NCBI GenBank assembly: GCA_023078685.1
Contig: JALGAS010000002.1
Location: forward strand, 4,030,001-4,094,000
DNA: 64,000 nt
Reading direction: 5' to 3'
DNA from: Neopestalotiopsis rosae
Lineage: Eukaryota > Ascomycota > Sordariomycetes > Amphisphaeriales > Sporocadaceae
The notes beneath the pieces were generated by a model. The model was not told where the DNA came from. It made no database searches and saw only the letters and a list, made by a program, of their open reading frames with translations. The position numbers were made by a program, and so were the translations under genes. Below are positions 34,025 to 46,486 of the stretch, piece after piece; the first letter of the stretch is position 1; every line of letters starts with the position of its first letter.

Positions 34025-36400
34025 TTATAAATCCATATCCACCATTCTAACCTGGTGATTCCGATGAGATCTGTCTAAGCAGTAGCAACTTGCACACATC
34101 TCTGTGTTGACATTACATGCCTGACATACGTAAGCGACCATGGTGATCTCTTGGCCACATCCGCTGCACCATGACGGGCACAGCTCAACATCTTCCGAGC
34201 TCACATTAAGAAGCTTACACTCTGGGTGCGTTCTCAATGTCAGGATCCATTTCTTGTCGAGACGGTCGCGTACAATCCCACCGGTCTTGTCTACCTTATT
34301 ACAGGCTAGAAGGAGCCGGATAGGATCTCTTGATGCTTCGGATCCGACCCTAATAAGCTCATTGAGATATCTACCTTTGACGGTGAAACGAATCTTATCG
34401 CGGGGGAGATCCTTGGCATTGATCTCGAATCCTAGATCGTATGTTGTCATGGACCGGTCCCAGACTTCTGCGCCACTGCCGATGGGGATGGCGTCAGGCG
34501 CGGTGTCGTTGCCCAGACCGCGCTCGTGGTAATTGGGGTCGCAGAGCAGGGCGAACCTGCGACGTGCTGGCCACTGCGCCGAGTTGGAATACTTTAGTTC
34601 GCGTACCCGGCCACCATCTCCCTATGCGTTTGTCAGTCCTTTGAAACCAGGATATCACACTACTTGAATGATCGTACCTTATGGAAAAGAACGTCGGCGG
34701 CCTTCAGCCCTCTCCACTCATCTGAACTGGGTGATGTCCTGGTTTGCTTTTGGATCAAGACGGCTGAGCCGTTGATGACGCTCCTGGCTGGAGGCATACG
34801 CAGCATGGAGATTGCACACCCTGAAGCTACTGCAGAGGCACTGGTTCGAGTTTAGCATGATATTTGCTGTAAGCAGGATTACCTACCGACCTTTGTCTGT
34901 CGAACTTTTCGAGAAATGCGTATTCAAAACTGGTGCCCCTTTGCTCCGCCAGCTCTTTGTACTTTTCCATGTCTCTAGATGCCTGATTTCGTAGTCCCGG
35001 ACCAGCAAAGCTGCCACCACAAAACAGGGCAACAAAGGGCCTTCCAATATCGAGTTGAACTTTGATTTCATCTTTCCATACTCTTCGGCCATTGTTAAAC
35101 ACGTCCTTGAATATCTTTTTGATTGTACGCGCGGGAATATTTACCCGGCGTTCAGAGCTTTCTCCTTGTAGCCTGATAAACTGTTTCTCTATTCCATTGA
35201 GCTTGATCGTTTCCGAGGTAGAATCCAAAGCACAATCAATGTCGTACTTCTGTTGCTCAAAGTCATTAAGAAATACGGCCAACTCGCCGGGCGTGACGTG
35301 TGACCTCAGCATCTCTCTGGCGACATCTTTTATTTGAGTGTTCATGAGGTCGCTGCCACCTTGTGTACCTGTAGGATAGGGCTGTAAGAGACTGGAATAA
35401 CAGATAAGTGGCAAACCATACCTTCACACCAGTCTGGGCTCTCGTTTGCTTGACTACAAATGAATTGTCCATCTGTGCCATAGTAGAGACTGATTGTCTG
35501 GATATTCTACAATCGCCTGTCAGTCAGGTCCTGTGAATGCTCTCATTTCTTGTACACAATGCGAGTCCGGAAGTGGTCTTGACGTACCATACTGCTTCCT
35601 CCCATATCTATGATGACCAGATTCAACCCTTGAGTGCGGTCGACTTTGCTGTAGAGTTTAGAAAGCGCTTTCCGTGATAGAAAAGAAGTCCCCTCGTCAA
35701 ACGGCTCCGATAGATACAGTGAGAGAGCAAAGCCTTCCTTGACGCTATTGAACTGTATATGCTCGCCCCATATGCGCTGCATCAGACGAGTGTAATATGA
35801 CATGTACTTGTCCGTCTCCTTCTGCCCGCCATTGCGGAGCAGATAGTGGGGGTATGATAGTACGATGTGCTCAACGTTGAGCTCTTGCTCTTCTGCTTGC
35901 TCGCAGACATTTCTCTGAAGCTCACGGAAATGCTCTGAGAGAGCGGCTTCCATCATGTCGATATTGATGGTACTCTTCGCAATGCCATTGAGGAGCTCTT
36001 CCCCTCCTGGCAGTCTAACAAGTATGTGCTCTTGTCGAATTCCTAGGTCGCATGAGCGCCTCTACCCAGAGAAATAGGTCAGAGTAATACGTACCCGACG
36101 CAAACACGAGAATTGTTTTCAAAGGTATGCATATGTCGTGGCCCAAGGCTCTTCTTCCCACAATGAACTGGCCATCGACAAGTGCAGCATACGCAAAGAA
36201 CATGAATTGCAAAGTACCTGCCTTTCTATTCAGTTTCTCCGGGTGATCGCCATCTCCGAAGCTCCGAAGAGCGCGACTCGAATGATTGTGTTGGCACCCG
36301 TTTTGGCATGTTTATAGGCCAGAGTTCCCTCAGAAGCATGAGATCCAAAATCTTGGCCGTATACACTGGAATCCCCTTTAGCGTTCGCACATGACGACAT
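34025..36400 (-). pseudogene. HSP70-like ATPase with ZZ-like zinc finger, frameshifted
   Basis: Exons read as 36400..36095, 36042..35588, 35506..35422, 35368..34883, 34829..34678 and 34621..34025. The paralog at 29 kb shares the introns after GGSS(V/M), in the following Gly codon, and before the C-terminal region; the 85-nt exon has the same length in both. ATPase motifs: YGQDFGSHASEG, LVIIDMGGSSM, ALFCGGSFAGPGL. The first exon shifts frame at an exact tandem 8-bp repeat (CTCCGAAG at 36254-36261 and again at 36262-36269, plus strand). Omitting one copy makes the whole gene a continuous frame of about 690 codons with every intron in phase. As it stands translation would end at a TGA a few codons later. 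Residues about 639-680 form a Cys/His-rich ZZ-like finger (CSGCGQEI, YVCQACN, CASCYC, HRNHQ). An alternative 44-bp intron would bypass the shift but removes conserved residues and has a poor donor. Confidence 0.72.
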
Positions 36401-37042
36401 GGCAAACATTGAGACTCACCATGATGTCAGATGCTGAGTTTCTTGTCTGTTGATTGATGCGGAAGTAGCCATGCGCTCTGGTTGCCACTGGTTTTACCAA
36501 CCATTGGACTTTGAGACAATGGGAGTATGGTGGGCAGGTGGATAGACGAGCGCGTCCCCGCCTATTTCAACTTATACCGTCGTGGTCCCTGTTTCTGTGA
36601 GCATTGCACCCGTTGGGCCTCCGTGCATTAACCAGAGGTATGTTTGAAAAGGCATACCACCGAGAAATCTCCAATGCCCGGTCAAATCATGGTGCATGAG
36701 AGAATTGCTTCTGATCGACTCAGTAATCGTTGGAAGCAGGAGCTAGCAGGCCACCGAGGCCACCTGCAAGGTAGTTACGACGACCCCTGTGGCTAGCCCC
36801 TCTTAGCTGCACCATCCACTAATACCCCAGGCACTTGCAGATTTTCGAGTACAAGCAAAAGCACCTATCACTTGTGTCACAACAGTGTGCCGTTGGGGTA
36901 TAACCAGTGCAGGCGGACGAACCGCGACTGTGCTATTCTTGAAACATCTCTCCTACTTAAGTCGTACACTGATAAATCGCCAAAGTGGTCGACTCACCTT
37001 GCATTAAGGCGAATCTCCTCATCTTACACCGGCATCCCCGTT
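36401..37042. promoter_or_regulatory. divergent promoter region
   Basis: This is the gap between the start of the broken HSP70-like gene (minus) and the zinc-finger/chromo-like gene (plus). Nothing coding is seen except a non-ATG extension of the right-hand frame. Confidence 0.4.
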
Positions 37043-38930
37043 ATGATGGCACAACCTGGTGGCACCCCCACATCGAAGGGGCTATGGCTGGTGCTTAGAA
37101 ACGAGCTTGAAGAGATCACAGACAGACGATTCAATTCGGTGCACGAATTCCGCCAACAAGCTCTAGATAATTGGAAAATCTACAAAACGGATTTCCGGAA
37201 CTGGCTCCAGAGAGCAAATACCGAGATCAGTAAGCTTCGAGAAGCCGGAAGAACAGACGACGCAGATTGGCTCGCAGAGCAGCTATACGACCACCGCGAC
37301 ACTCACAATCCGGCCACATTCAACGTCGTCGTTCTTCCGGCGAATGGACGACGAGAGACGTGGCGGATTATTGGAGAGAGTGATCCCTTACCATCGGAGG
37401 ATTCAAATTCCAAAGAGCCAGAAGCCAGTGTCAATAGAGAAGCACGTCACCTAGAAGGTACTCCCGGTATACCGGAGCCCCAACAAGAATACACACCGAG
37501 ATGCAGTTCTTCGGCCACGAAGACGCTACTTCCGGATGCGAACAAAGAGGTCAACACAGCAGCTCAGATACTAGCAATACCTCACACAGCCGTCAATTGT
37601 GTTCCAGAGAATGATACTTGGGACTCAGAATTCAGTGATCCCAGCCGACAACTTCAAATTCAGGCACAAACACCTAGTGCCGCTTTTGGGGCGACTGATA
37701 CCAGCACACAGCAATGGGCGCCTGTGCTATCTCAGATTCAATCGACTTCTGAGCCGGTCGCTGTGGAAGTGGACACCTTTGGAGGAGAATCAATCATGCT
37801 TTCACAAGTCGTAGAACAGAAACTGTGGATTGGCCAAAGTCAATCCGGGAAGTCTTTCTGCCTGACGTGCCCGTGTCCAGCTATGATTGCACCTTTGGAC
37901 CAGGAACATAGAGACACTTCAGAGGGTACCCACCATTTCGTGCCGCGTTTCTTCCACTTTCATCCTCTTGTCAGTGGCGATGCCTTACGTCATTTTCGCG
38001 ACGTCCATAGTGAGGTATTCGTGAATATTGGCGACATGCTGCGCAAGTATGGCAGTGAGAGTAGGTCCAAGTCAACGCTCCATCGAAATGTTAGACGCGC
38101 AACAGCTGACGAACATGTCTTGCCATTTAGTACAAGTCAAGGACTTTAGGCTAGATACATGGACTATCAAGGGCCACAATATGTCCATACAGCTGTGGCA
38201 CGAACGTGTCATCGCAGAGCGCAGGACAGTTGATTCAAACATGCTGCAGCAATGCCAACAGCCTTCTTTGGTCCAGTTGAGACATAGAAGCATAAAGAGC
38301 AGCAAGGTGCCCAAGGATAATTTTGTATTTCCCTGGCCAGATGCAGATGGGATTGGACGGGTAGTACACTGTCCAATTTCCACTTGTTCTGAGCCATCCT
38401 TCGTGCACCACGCGTTCCAAGACGGTACAGCCATTCAACATTTCCAAAAGCACGGCCTGCATCTGGACAGTGTGCAGATAGTACACCTCTTTGGTCTGAT
38501 AGGTAAACAAACTCCTCCGCCACCACAAGAAACGGCACTGACAGATGTGTGTTGGGAAGTCATTCCTGACCTGAAAAGTACGGACACGTCCAACAGCCAA
38601 CGTGAGCGAGGCATTGCGAGCAGCCTGCAAGATCTGGCGCCAGCTACACAAGATTGGGAGGAGTCTGTCAGCCGAGAAACTAGTTTGACATCAGTACACT
38701 CCCAGAGGATGCATCGACACAAAGCAGCGCGCATCGTGAAACGAAGAGACATGAATCGGGGAGGTGGCGGGGTATGCGTTCAGTACATGGTTCATTACGC
38801 AGGCGCTCTAAAAGGAAAATGGATCAATATTAAACAGCTTGTCGAGTCCAAGGATATGGTCGAGACATTTGATCGGGAAAATGGGAGAACAACCCCGTGG
38901 CCAGTCACGCAAGGGGGAGCACGCAAATAG
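37043..38930 (+). CDS. novel protein: two zinc-finger-like modules plus chromo-like tail
   Basis: Two exons, 37043..38060 and 38131..38930, with a 70-bp intron (GTAGGT..ATTTAG, branch CTGAC). The protein has 605 residues. The upstream frame is open only through a TTG, so the ATG pair at 37043/37046 is taken as the start. Residues 1-120 form an unrecognised helical region (LWLVLRNELEEITDRRFNSV). Residues about 272-330 hold CLTCPCP followed by ALRHFRDVH. Residues about 415-455 hold CPISTCSEP followed by AIQHFQKHG; the two modules also share surrounding residues, so an internal duplication is likely. The end (about 555-592) reads YMVHYAGALKGKWINIKQL and METFDREN-like text, resembling a chromodomain (Y-V-x-W/Y-x-G ... 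W-x-x-x-x-x-L ... F). This combination suggests chromatin targeting. The assignment is inference; I know no named family with this layout. Confidence 0.6.
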
Positions 38931-39590
38931 AATGGCGCCGAGTCACAATAGCTTCGTCCTACTATGTACAGGGGCACATAGCTAAACAAAGAGTTCTTCG
39001 CGTGAGCTCCGTATTGCAGATATCATATCGAAAAGGTTACATTGCATATTCTAAATGGTGGGCTGACTGAATAGTCACACACTGAGCGCTGTGAACACTG
39101 CATTTGGAATCCTTTGTAGGTCGGCTCAATAGCCGGATTGAGGACCTTGAAGCGCTTATATGGTTTGCTTATTCCATAGCCAAGCGGGGATTTCAAGGAT
39201 AACGAAAATGCACTCAAGCAACATACCGTTTGGTAGCCTGCATGTGGAAAATACTATCTGTTTTTCATTGCTTTTTCAAAAAGAGAATCATTTATTGGCG
39301 CTCAATGCAACACTGTGGTTTGCTGAAAGAGAAGCCGCTGCAATGACTGGGTACGTGTAATGACCGTTGGATAGCAGCCTGCAAGGGGGGCGTGGCAATA
39401 GCGCTGCTTTGCAGTATCAAGCGGATCTGTTTCCCGGTGATGCACCGTACTTTGGATTGGATGGATAATGGATGAGAATTGCTTCTTTTCCAAAGATCGC
39501 GTTTCACCGGAAATGAAGTTGGAAAGGATATTGCTCTTTTTTTCCGTGGCATGCTTATGTGCATACAATAATATAACATTTCTTAAGGGT
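38931..39590. other. intergenic, no gene seen
   Basis: This is the 3' flank of the zinc-finger/chromo-like gene. Short overlapping frames only. Confidence 0.4.
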
Positions 39591-39720
39591 GGCGTGAATC
39601 GTTAAGAGTGCCATATAACGAAATTATCATATATTTATTCAAAACATATAACTTTAAAAACCTTATTAATATCACATCATCAATGTTTAATTATAGTATT
39701 TCATATTTGTTTTATGCAAG
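39590..39720. repeat. AT-rich patch, right edge of accessory block
   Basis: About 130 bp of AT-rich sequence (ATATATTTATTCAAAACATATAAC-like, not coding). It is similar in character to the patches at 28.2 and 33.7 kb. It may mark the far side of the block that holds the HSP70-like and SRR1-like genes. Confidence 0.4.
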
Positions 39721-41521
39721 AAAGGCTCCGAAAGCAATAGTGAATGCGTGTGACAAGATGTTCATTGCTTGATCTTCAGGTACAGGGTAAGGTATCTCCA
39801 GGCTTATATAGCGCTACATTTACTTATTTATTTGAAATGATGAGTCCTTGTCAAAGATGGTGAAGAACATTGAAACGCGATTTGCCCATGTATTTCATGG
39901 TTCGTGCTAATCCTGGACGCAAAGCAGTAAGCCATAAGAATTATAAACGAAACTTACCGAAGAGGCGGAAGCCAACTCAGAGACTTCTAGTCACTTACGG
40001 ATGATGCTTGAATCCTGCTATTCAAGCTTGACTGTCGCTTGACAGAATCTAATGTTGCTGAGAGATGGACACAATGTCTGCTGGGGATTCAGGGTTTGTG
40101 ATACCTTTTGTCCCAGCTGTATAACGGAAAATTATTTTGGCCACAAGAGAGCAGACGTTCCTTACTCGCAAGACATAGCATCGCAAGTCAAGGCGCTTAT
40201 CTAGAAGTTGATATGAGGATACATAAAGACCGCTACATATCCTTTCGTATGCATAATTGCGTTGAATGACTGGAATGATATCCATCGGGGCTCTGAACGT
40301 AGTTCATATCGCAGCATGACAAAATTGATTTGTTTGCAATCCTCCCTTCTTTCATATTTCTTACGTCGAGAACTGGTCTTTCTACTTTGGACAACAGCAA
40401 GGAGTCAAGGAATACACTTTGGCTCCATTGATAACCATGCCATCATTCTGATTCCTGTGCTTGTTGCAGTAAGATTCTGAATTAACTAACTGCCTGTTTT
40501 TCCCAACGATCTCTTTTGTTAGTATTGCCTGATCCATTGATCACCTTAGATAGCGGGAGATATGGCTCTTTGATAGTGACAAATGCAGGTGACAGTCTTT
40601 GCTAGGACTGACTAATACAACAGTTTTGCTTTTTGTCTCTATATGCATGTCTCTGAGTGAACAACCACCTTTCACGTCGAGGAAACGAATAAGTCGCTAG
40701 TATTAAACAAAAAGATCAGATCACAGGACTCTTAAAGGACAGGTTATTCTTAGATACTCATATAGATGGGATCTGGTTCCATGTCTAGCCTGTGTCTTTT
40801 CGTCTGACCGCGGCCGACTTCAAGATCTGTCCCCTGTCAAGATCTGATATCCTCGTCGCAGCCCACGGAAAGCTTTTCGAGACGTGACGTCCAGCAGACA
40901 TCTGCATACCGTGTCATTTGATATCCAAGACGGCCACCAAAGACCAAGGTGAGCCTTGTTTCCTGTCTGTTGGAGTGTCTTGTGTCAAAAAGCAGGAAGT
41001 CACTGTCTCATACTTGGTAGCTCCCGCCGCAACACCATCAAGCCCCTCGACGACGAGGTACACGATATCACACCAATAATCCCGTTTCACTCTTGATCTA
41101 GCAGCTAGGGTTCTTGCCAAAACAATGCTCGTCCAAAAACACTAGGGAAACAACCCAAGTCAATTGAGAAATTAAAACCAATCCCCAAGCAACCACTCGA
41201 CAATCAGCAATCACATACCCGCAGGACTTTCCGCTTTTGCGAAACTGATCTTTTCATCAACAATCCAGTCCTAGGAAACTCCCAATTTTCTATTTAAAGA
41301 CCTATTCTTCAATTCCTGTGGCCTGGTTTTGTTTCCTCTCTTCAACAACAACACCCAGAAACAGCCTGGTAACAACAACAACAACTTGGTTTGCAACCTC
41401 CTGAAGCGAGTCATCTCTCAGACCCAACGACAAACAACATTTCCAACTTCATCTTCTCTTCCACTTGACAATATTCGTACCTCTTCACTTGAGTCTATCA
41501 TCATCTGAACCTTCCGTCACG
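39721..41521. other. intergenic and CAA-rich leader of Myb-like gene
   Basis: No gene to about 41100. The last 250 bp are rich in CAACAA, TCATC and CTTC, typical of a strongly translated fungal 5' leader, and end at the ATG at 41522. Confidence 0.45.
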
Positions 41522-42665
41522 ATGTCTACCAAGGATGACAGCACCCAGTTCCAGTTCTTGATCACCTGCATCAAGAACTCCAACGCCGGCAAGGTAAGCA
41601 ACATGTTTCCTATCTGTTTTCTGCTCCCTTCCAAGGTCAGATACCATGACAACTCACACTACTGATGACGGGTCGCCTCTTGTTGCTATCGTAACGCCTT
41701 GATGCCCACTACTCTCGCAAACTTCGTATATGACTTGAGATCACCCTCAGCGAGCCTACTTCTCCGCTCCATTAGACAATCACACCGCCCTCGGATTAAG
41801 AAATCTTTTTGCTGACTCTTTCCCTCACAGGTCGACTTCGCTGCTGTCGCCGAGCAGCTGGACATTGTCAGCAAGGGCGCTGCGTAAGTGACAACATGAC
41901 AATTTCTCAGTTTCGATTTCGCTGACTGCCTTTCCTTACAGTGCAAAGCGGTATGAGCGCCTAATGAAGGCTCATGGTATCGGCCCCAATGGCATTGCTG
42001 GCAGCAGTGCCAGCCCGAAGAAGACTGCCGTTAAGAAGGAGAAGGGCGCCGGCAAGCCCGCCGCCAAGAAGCGCAAGCTCGAGGAGGTCGACGAGAATGC
42101 CGGCGACGAGGACGAGCCCGTCAAGGATGAGGACATCAAAGGTGAAGTCAAATCTGAAGTGAAATGCGAAGTGAAATTCGAAGACGCCATGAATGTCAAG
42201 TCGGAATACGGTAATAGTGGTGGTGGGGCGATGGGCGAGTTGTCCGCGCCAAACTTGACATTGTCTTCTACCAGCCAAGGCAACGACGGCAGCGACGATG
42301 ATGACGTTCTTGTGGTCTCAGCCACCGAGAGGTCAAGCAGCGGCAACGTGCCTGCCTACGGCAGCGATCACCATCACCACCACCACATGTCCATGTCGAC
42401 GCATCAACATATTCCCAGTATTCATTCTTTCGACTATGCCGCTAACTTGGGATACCCAATACAGACGACTCAGACGCAGACAATGATGCCTCCGACGATG
42501 GTGTCGAGGTCTAGCTCGGGTAACCCCCTCCCCTACGGCTTTGCCCCTTCGCCATACGCACACAGCCACGACGGTCACCACTTCTTCTGGCAGGGCCCCC
42601 ACATGATGCCCACGCACTCAGATGCTGGACAACACCAGGAAGACTCGACGGAGAGAGGCTTGTGA
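41522..42665 (+). CDS. Myb-like DNA-binding domain protein, His-rich tail
   Basis: Three exons: 41522..41593, 41831..41883 and 41942..42665, with introns of 237 and 58 bp. The protein has 282 residues. Residues about 8-60 are the Myb-like domain: FQFLITCIKNSNAGK, VDFAAVAEQLDIVSKGAA, AKRYERLMKAHG. Intron 1 falls in phase 0 before VDF, as in the gene at 19.5 kb. Intron 2 splits the second Ala of GAA in phase 2, as in several relatives. A Lys/Arg-rich segment (KKRKLEE) suggests nuclear import. KGEVKSEVKCEVKFE is an alternating charged repeat. Six consecutive His occur at about 185-190, then a Pro/Gln/His-rich tail. Exon 3 is the near-copy source or sister of the fragment at 63.4 kb. The DNA target is unknown. 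Confidence 0.88.
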
Positions 42666-45600
42666 TGCTTTGGTGACAGGAAAATTGGTAAGTCTGAATG
42701 GATATGCTGCTACTATCACCCTCTTCAATGGAAGCTAATCAACCTTTCCTTTCGCAGATACCCATTTCCCATTGACGTCTTGCATTTACGGAATCTTCTT
42801 CTTATTCATGGCTGCGTACTCAGAAGACTCGCCATCAGTGTTTGTCACCCATCGACAGGGTTGCGAGCGTGCGGTGGTTTTCTTTTCCAAGGGATGGGTG
42901 CATCAAGGCAGCCTAGGAGGCTTGAACGGAATTTTCAAGACCACAATACAAACGGATTCTCTATATCGTTATGAAGTGCACATGCGTGAAACCTTTTAGC
43001 GTGTTTGAGACTTTCCCTGCCTAAGATCGATGATGATTGAGTGAGGAACACAATACCCGCAATGCTACACGTTAAGGTTTCGTGGCAGCTCGTAAACTTA
43101 AATAAAGTTCTAGACTATGCATGGAGACGTTTTCGTCGATACAAGATATATGTGCTGCTGAATGCTAAACTTTCCCAGCCGTGCAACATGTCATCACTAT
43201 TTGATTTTCTTGCGGTCCCCTTTCGCTCGACCGGCTTTCTTGTATTTTCCCCAGACCACCATCATCCCAAATTCGAAATACTGCTACATCCATAAGCCTA
43301 CTGTAATCTTGCTTGTATGCGGTGTTCAGCGATAGCCACATAGGTTGGTTGGTCTACCCATAGCCCCTACCATCGCAGCAATGATTCTTCTTGGGCATGT
43401 CTGTATCCAAAGAACGAAGAAGCATATTGCAGTAACGAAGATTTGTCATGATACAGTTGATTTCAGCCTATGAAGGCGTGGTGTCCAAGATGAGCCAAGT
43501 AAGCAGATATCATTATTTGAGCACTATAACTCGTCTCGGACAGTAGGTCTTGTGAGTGTGCTTGCCCAAGGCCTGGTTCCGGCCGCATGGTACTCAGCAG
43601 CGATGTGGGCAAACATCGGATACCGTCCTAGTCCTCGAAATCCAATCCTCATCCCATGTATCGAGTTTCTTCCGTAGTTTCGACCGAGTTGAAGGCTTCG
43701 CAGATGTTTTCCCCTTCCCAACCCACGAGCGTCTCGCGACCGAGCCATCGACAATCGACGCGCGCTGCACCACGACTGACCAGCGAACGCGAACCATCGA
43801 TATCTGCTAGGGGGCAAGCCCCGTCACTGTAGACAGAAGAAGATAAGGGAAATATGATGATCAAGCTACAGTATCGCAACGGGCGTTTCTCGGATCGATG
43901 GGTAGCTCGACTGAGTCGAAGCGAGGGATGTGTCGAGGATGGAACTGCCACTGCGCCCTTACACCGTGCCAGGGAGCTTTGGCTCGCGTGGAATCTCTTC
44001 TTCCATCGTTTCGGGGGGGCTCTTTTCCCGCGATTCTCGACTGGTGGGAGAGGTCTTGGTGACTGCCGTGGAATTCGACAGTTTGTGTCAGAATGGTCCT
44101 CGATTGGCTTTCACCTTTGTCTCGTCGTTGACTTTGTCTCGCGGTGCTCTCTGTGGTTGTGACACTGCTGGAGTCTTCATTCGATACTCTCGTTGATATT
44201 GGCTCTCGTGTTTCTCGATTCGTGACGGTCGGTTCGTGATCTGGTGCCCGGATCGATAGGCGAAGCTGGACTTTTGGGGTTCTTACCAGATACGGCATTG
44301 ATATTGGCCGCGCGAACATTCCTGAGAGCGTGACGTCTAATTAGTAAACAGCCTTGTATGCCATGGACTGGGTTTACCTGGTACTTTGTCGTTCTCACAG
44401 AGCTCTGACTTCGGGCGCTGGTGGCTCTCGACCCAGCGCCATGAACCCAACACTGTCCCAGACATTACTGAAAGTATCGAGTATGCTGCCTTTGATGTCG
44501 ACAAACGTCGCTTGATGGGTCAGCGTGGACCTGGGTGCTGTTTGTAGTCATGAATACAGGCGTCGTAGGACCGCTGTGAGTGTTTGTCAAACTTGCCTTG
44601 GAGACGCTGGGGTTCAGAGGGCATACCACCAGCACATGATTGTTGGAATATCGAGAAGCTCATGGTCAGAGTCTGTGGTGGTTGAATTTGCAGTAATAGA
44701 CGAGCTGTCTGCATAGTGTCCGGTGCGGTGCATCATGTTGCGATGTCGGACGGGCGAGCTCCACAAGGGCCTCATTGCTGTAGCAACTCGGCCACGATCA
44801 CCACCATGCGCGCCCAGAAAAGCATCAAAAGAGATCATCTACAGTTTTATTAGGGTCTTCTTGTTCTATATGTGCAATTTCGAAGATCTCGCACCGCAGC
44901 GCGTTGTGCTGGCGCTCTCACTTCGTGGCTCATCGAGGCATCACTTTGACCATCACCACAACTTCGCGCGTCTGGTAGGAGACCACCAAAATCACTTCGA
45001 GGCATCTTTAGAATCTTGTTGATCCATGAGCGCAATTCACTAAATTATTCGACCGTTGCGCGATGCCCGGGAGGCTCGCTGTCGCTCGAGGCTTCGAGGC
45101 CTTCGGCCTGGCCATCGCAGCTACGAGGCCCCGCCACACCGGGCCTCCTTGCCCCTACACGAGTCTCCCTGCACGCGTTCTCACTCACGATTCCAAGCCA
45201 CATATTGTAACTACATTCACAGCCCTGAAAGTTACCAGTCGATCTCATATTGGCATAGAGAAGTTGACCCCAGTTATCAATAAATAATTACAAGTACCAT
45301 GCGCTCAGTCTTCCATGTTGGACTTGTGCATACGTCGACAAGCGACACAGTTGGCGGGCCATGATGGGTACGAGATTCTCCAGACTCAAAGGACACTGCG
45401 CGGCCAGAACATCGGAGGAACTTTGACAAAATGACACTCTACTCACTCTGAACTACCACTAAGTCCATCAAAATTATCTGACCTGGACGAACGAGGAGAT
45501 ATTCTCATCGCGGCATGGACAGCTGGAACATCTCGGGTACTCCCGCGCGGATCGACATGGGCGTGGGGCCCGTGTTACCCAACGCTGGGGCGCTGCAACA

Positions 45601-46486
45601 GCGGCCCGCTGCAGTGTGGAGAGTCCGAGCTTATTTTCAACGACATGTCTTCAGCCGCATGTAAGTGCTAAGGGACCAAGAGATTGACAAAGAACACTGC
45701 TTGTGGATGGCATCGAGTAGACATTTCAAGAGCTTGAGACTGATATGGACGTCGAAGGTGCGTTGACTTTTGATATTCTAATGCATGGGATTGTTATGTG
45801 GTTGCGAATGGTTCTGCTCAAGCATGCCGCACCTATCTAGCAATTATGGCATGCAATCTTGACATTCAGAAATGATATCTGAAGAATCACTGTGATTGTG
45901 CATGAGAAACCTGAGATCAGTGCTTGAATTGAATATCTAGAGTATAAGATACATTCGTGACAAGACAAATTATAGTATCTACACAAACATTTACCATCAC
46001 TACGAAGATGTGCCCATTAGACACTCACCAATATGTCAATCATCAGGGCCTGTACAGGTCAAGTGTTCTGAGTTTCGGAGGAATGAAAGAACTGAAACAC
46101 CTATTCCAAGTTCTAGTGACCACTGTGGTCCTCTAAAAATGTCCCTGAAGCCCTGGCCAGGCGGGTTGCCCAGGCACTCGTCGCTCAACACCAAAAGAGC
46201 CGCGCGAGCGGAAGGCTGGTGATAGTCACTGGCCAATGAGACGGCCAGATGCTTTGGCTAGACATTTAGTGCGCAGCCTGCAGCGGCAGAATTTCTCCGC
46301 CTATAAGTATCCAGACCAGCTTCAGAAATCTTCCTACCTTCTCCCTCTTTTTCTTCTTTTGCCCGCTCTCAAACGTTGACCTGCAACATTGTTCGCAAAC
46401 TCACAACAATTTTGAGACACCCGCAAGCTTTCGTACGCTCACAATTCGATCATCATCATTCCAGCTTCGGCTTTTGACATCGACAA
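42666..46486. other. 3.8-kb gene-poor region
   Basis: The first 300 bp are the 3' flank of the Myb-like gene. Between 43.5 and 45.3 kb there are many overlapping frames on both strands with no domain and no splice support. A small ATG frame at 45515 (49 codons followed by GTAAGT) could be a first exon, but no continuation could be followed with confidence. Confidence 0.4.

Noticed and set aside
36247..36300. 44-bp intron as an alternative to the frameshift in the HSP70-like gene
   Set aside because: Donor GTGCCA is poor, there is no branch site, and it would delete residues conserved in the paralog.
45515..45661. 49-codon ATG frame followed by GTAAGT
   Set aside because: Could be a first exon, but no following exon could be joined with confidence.
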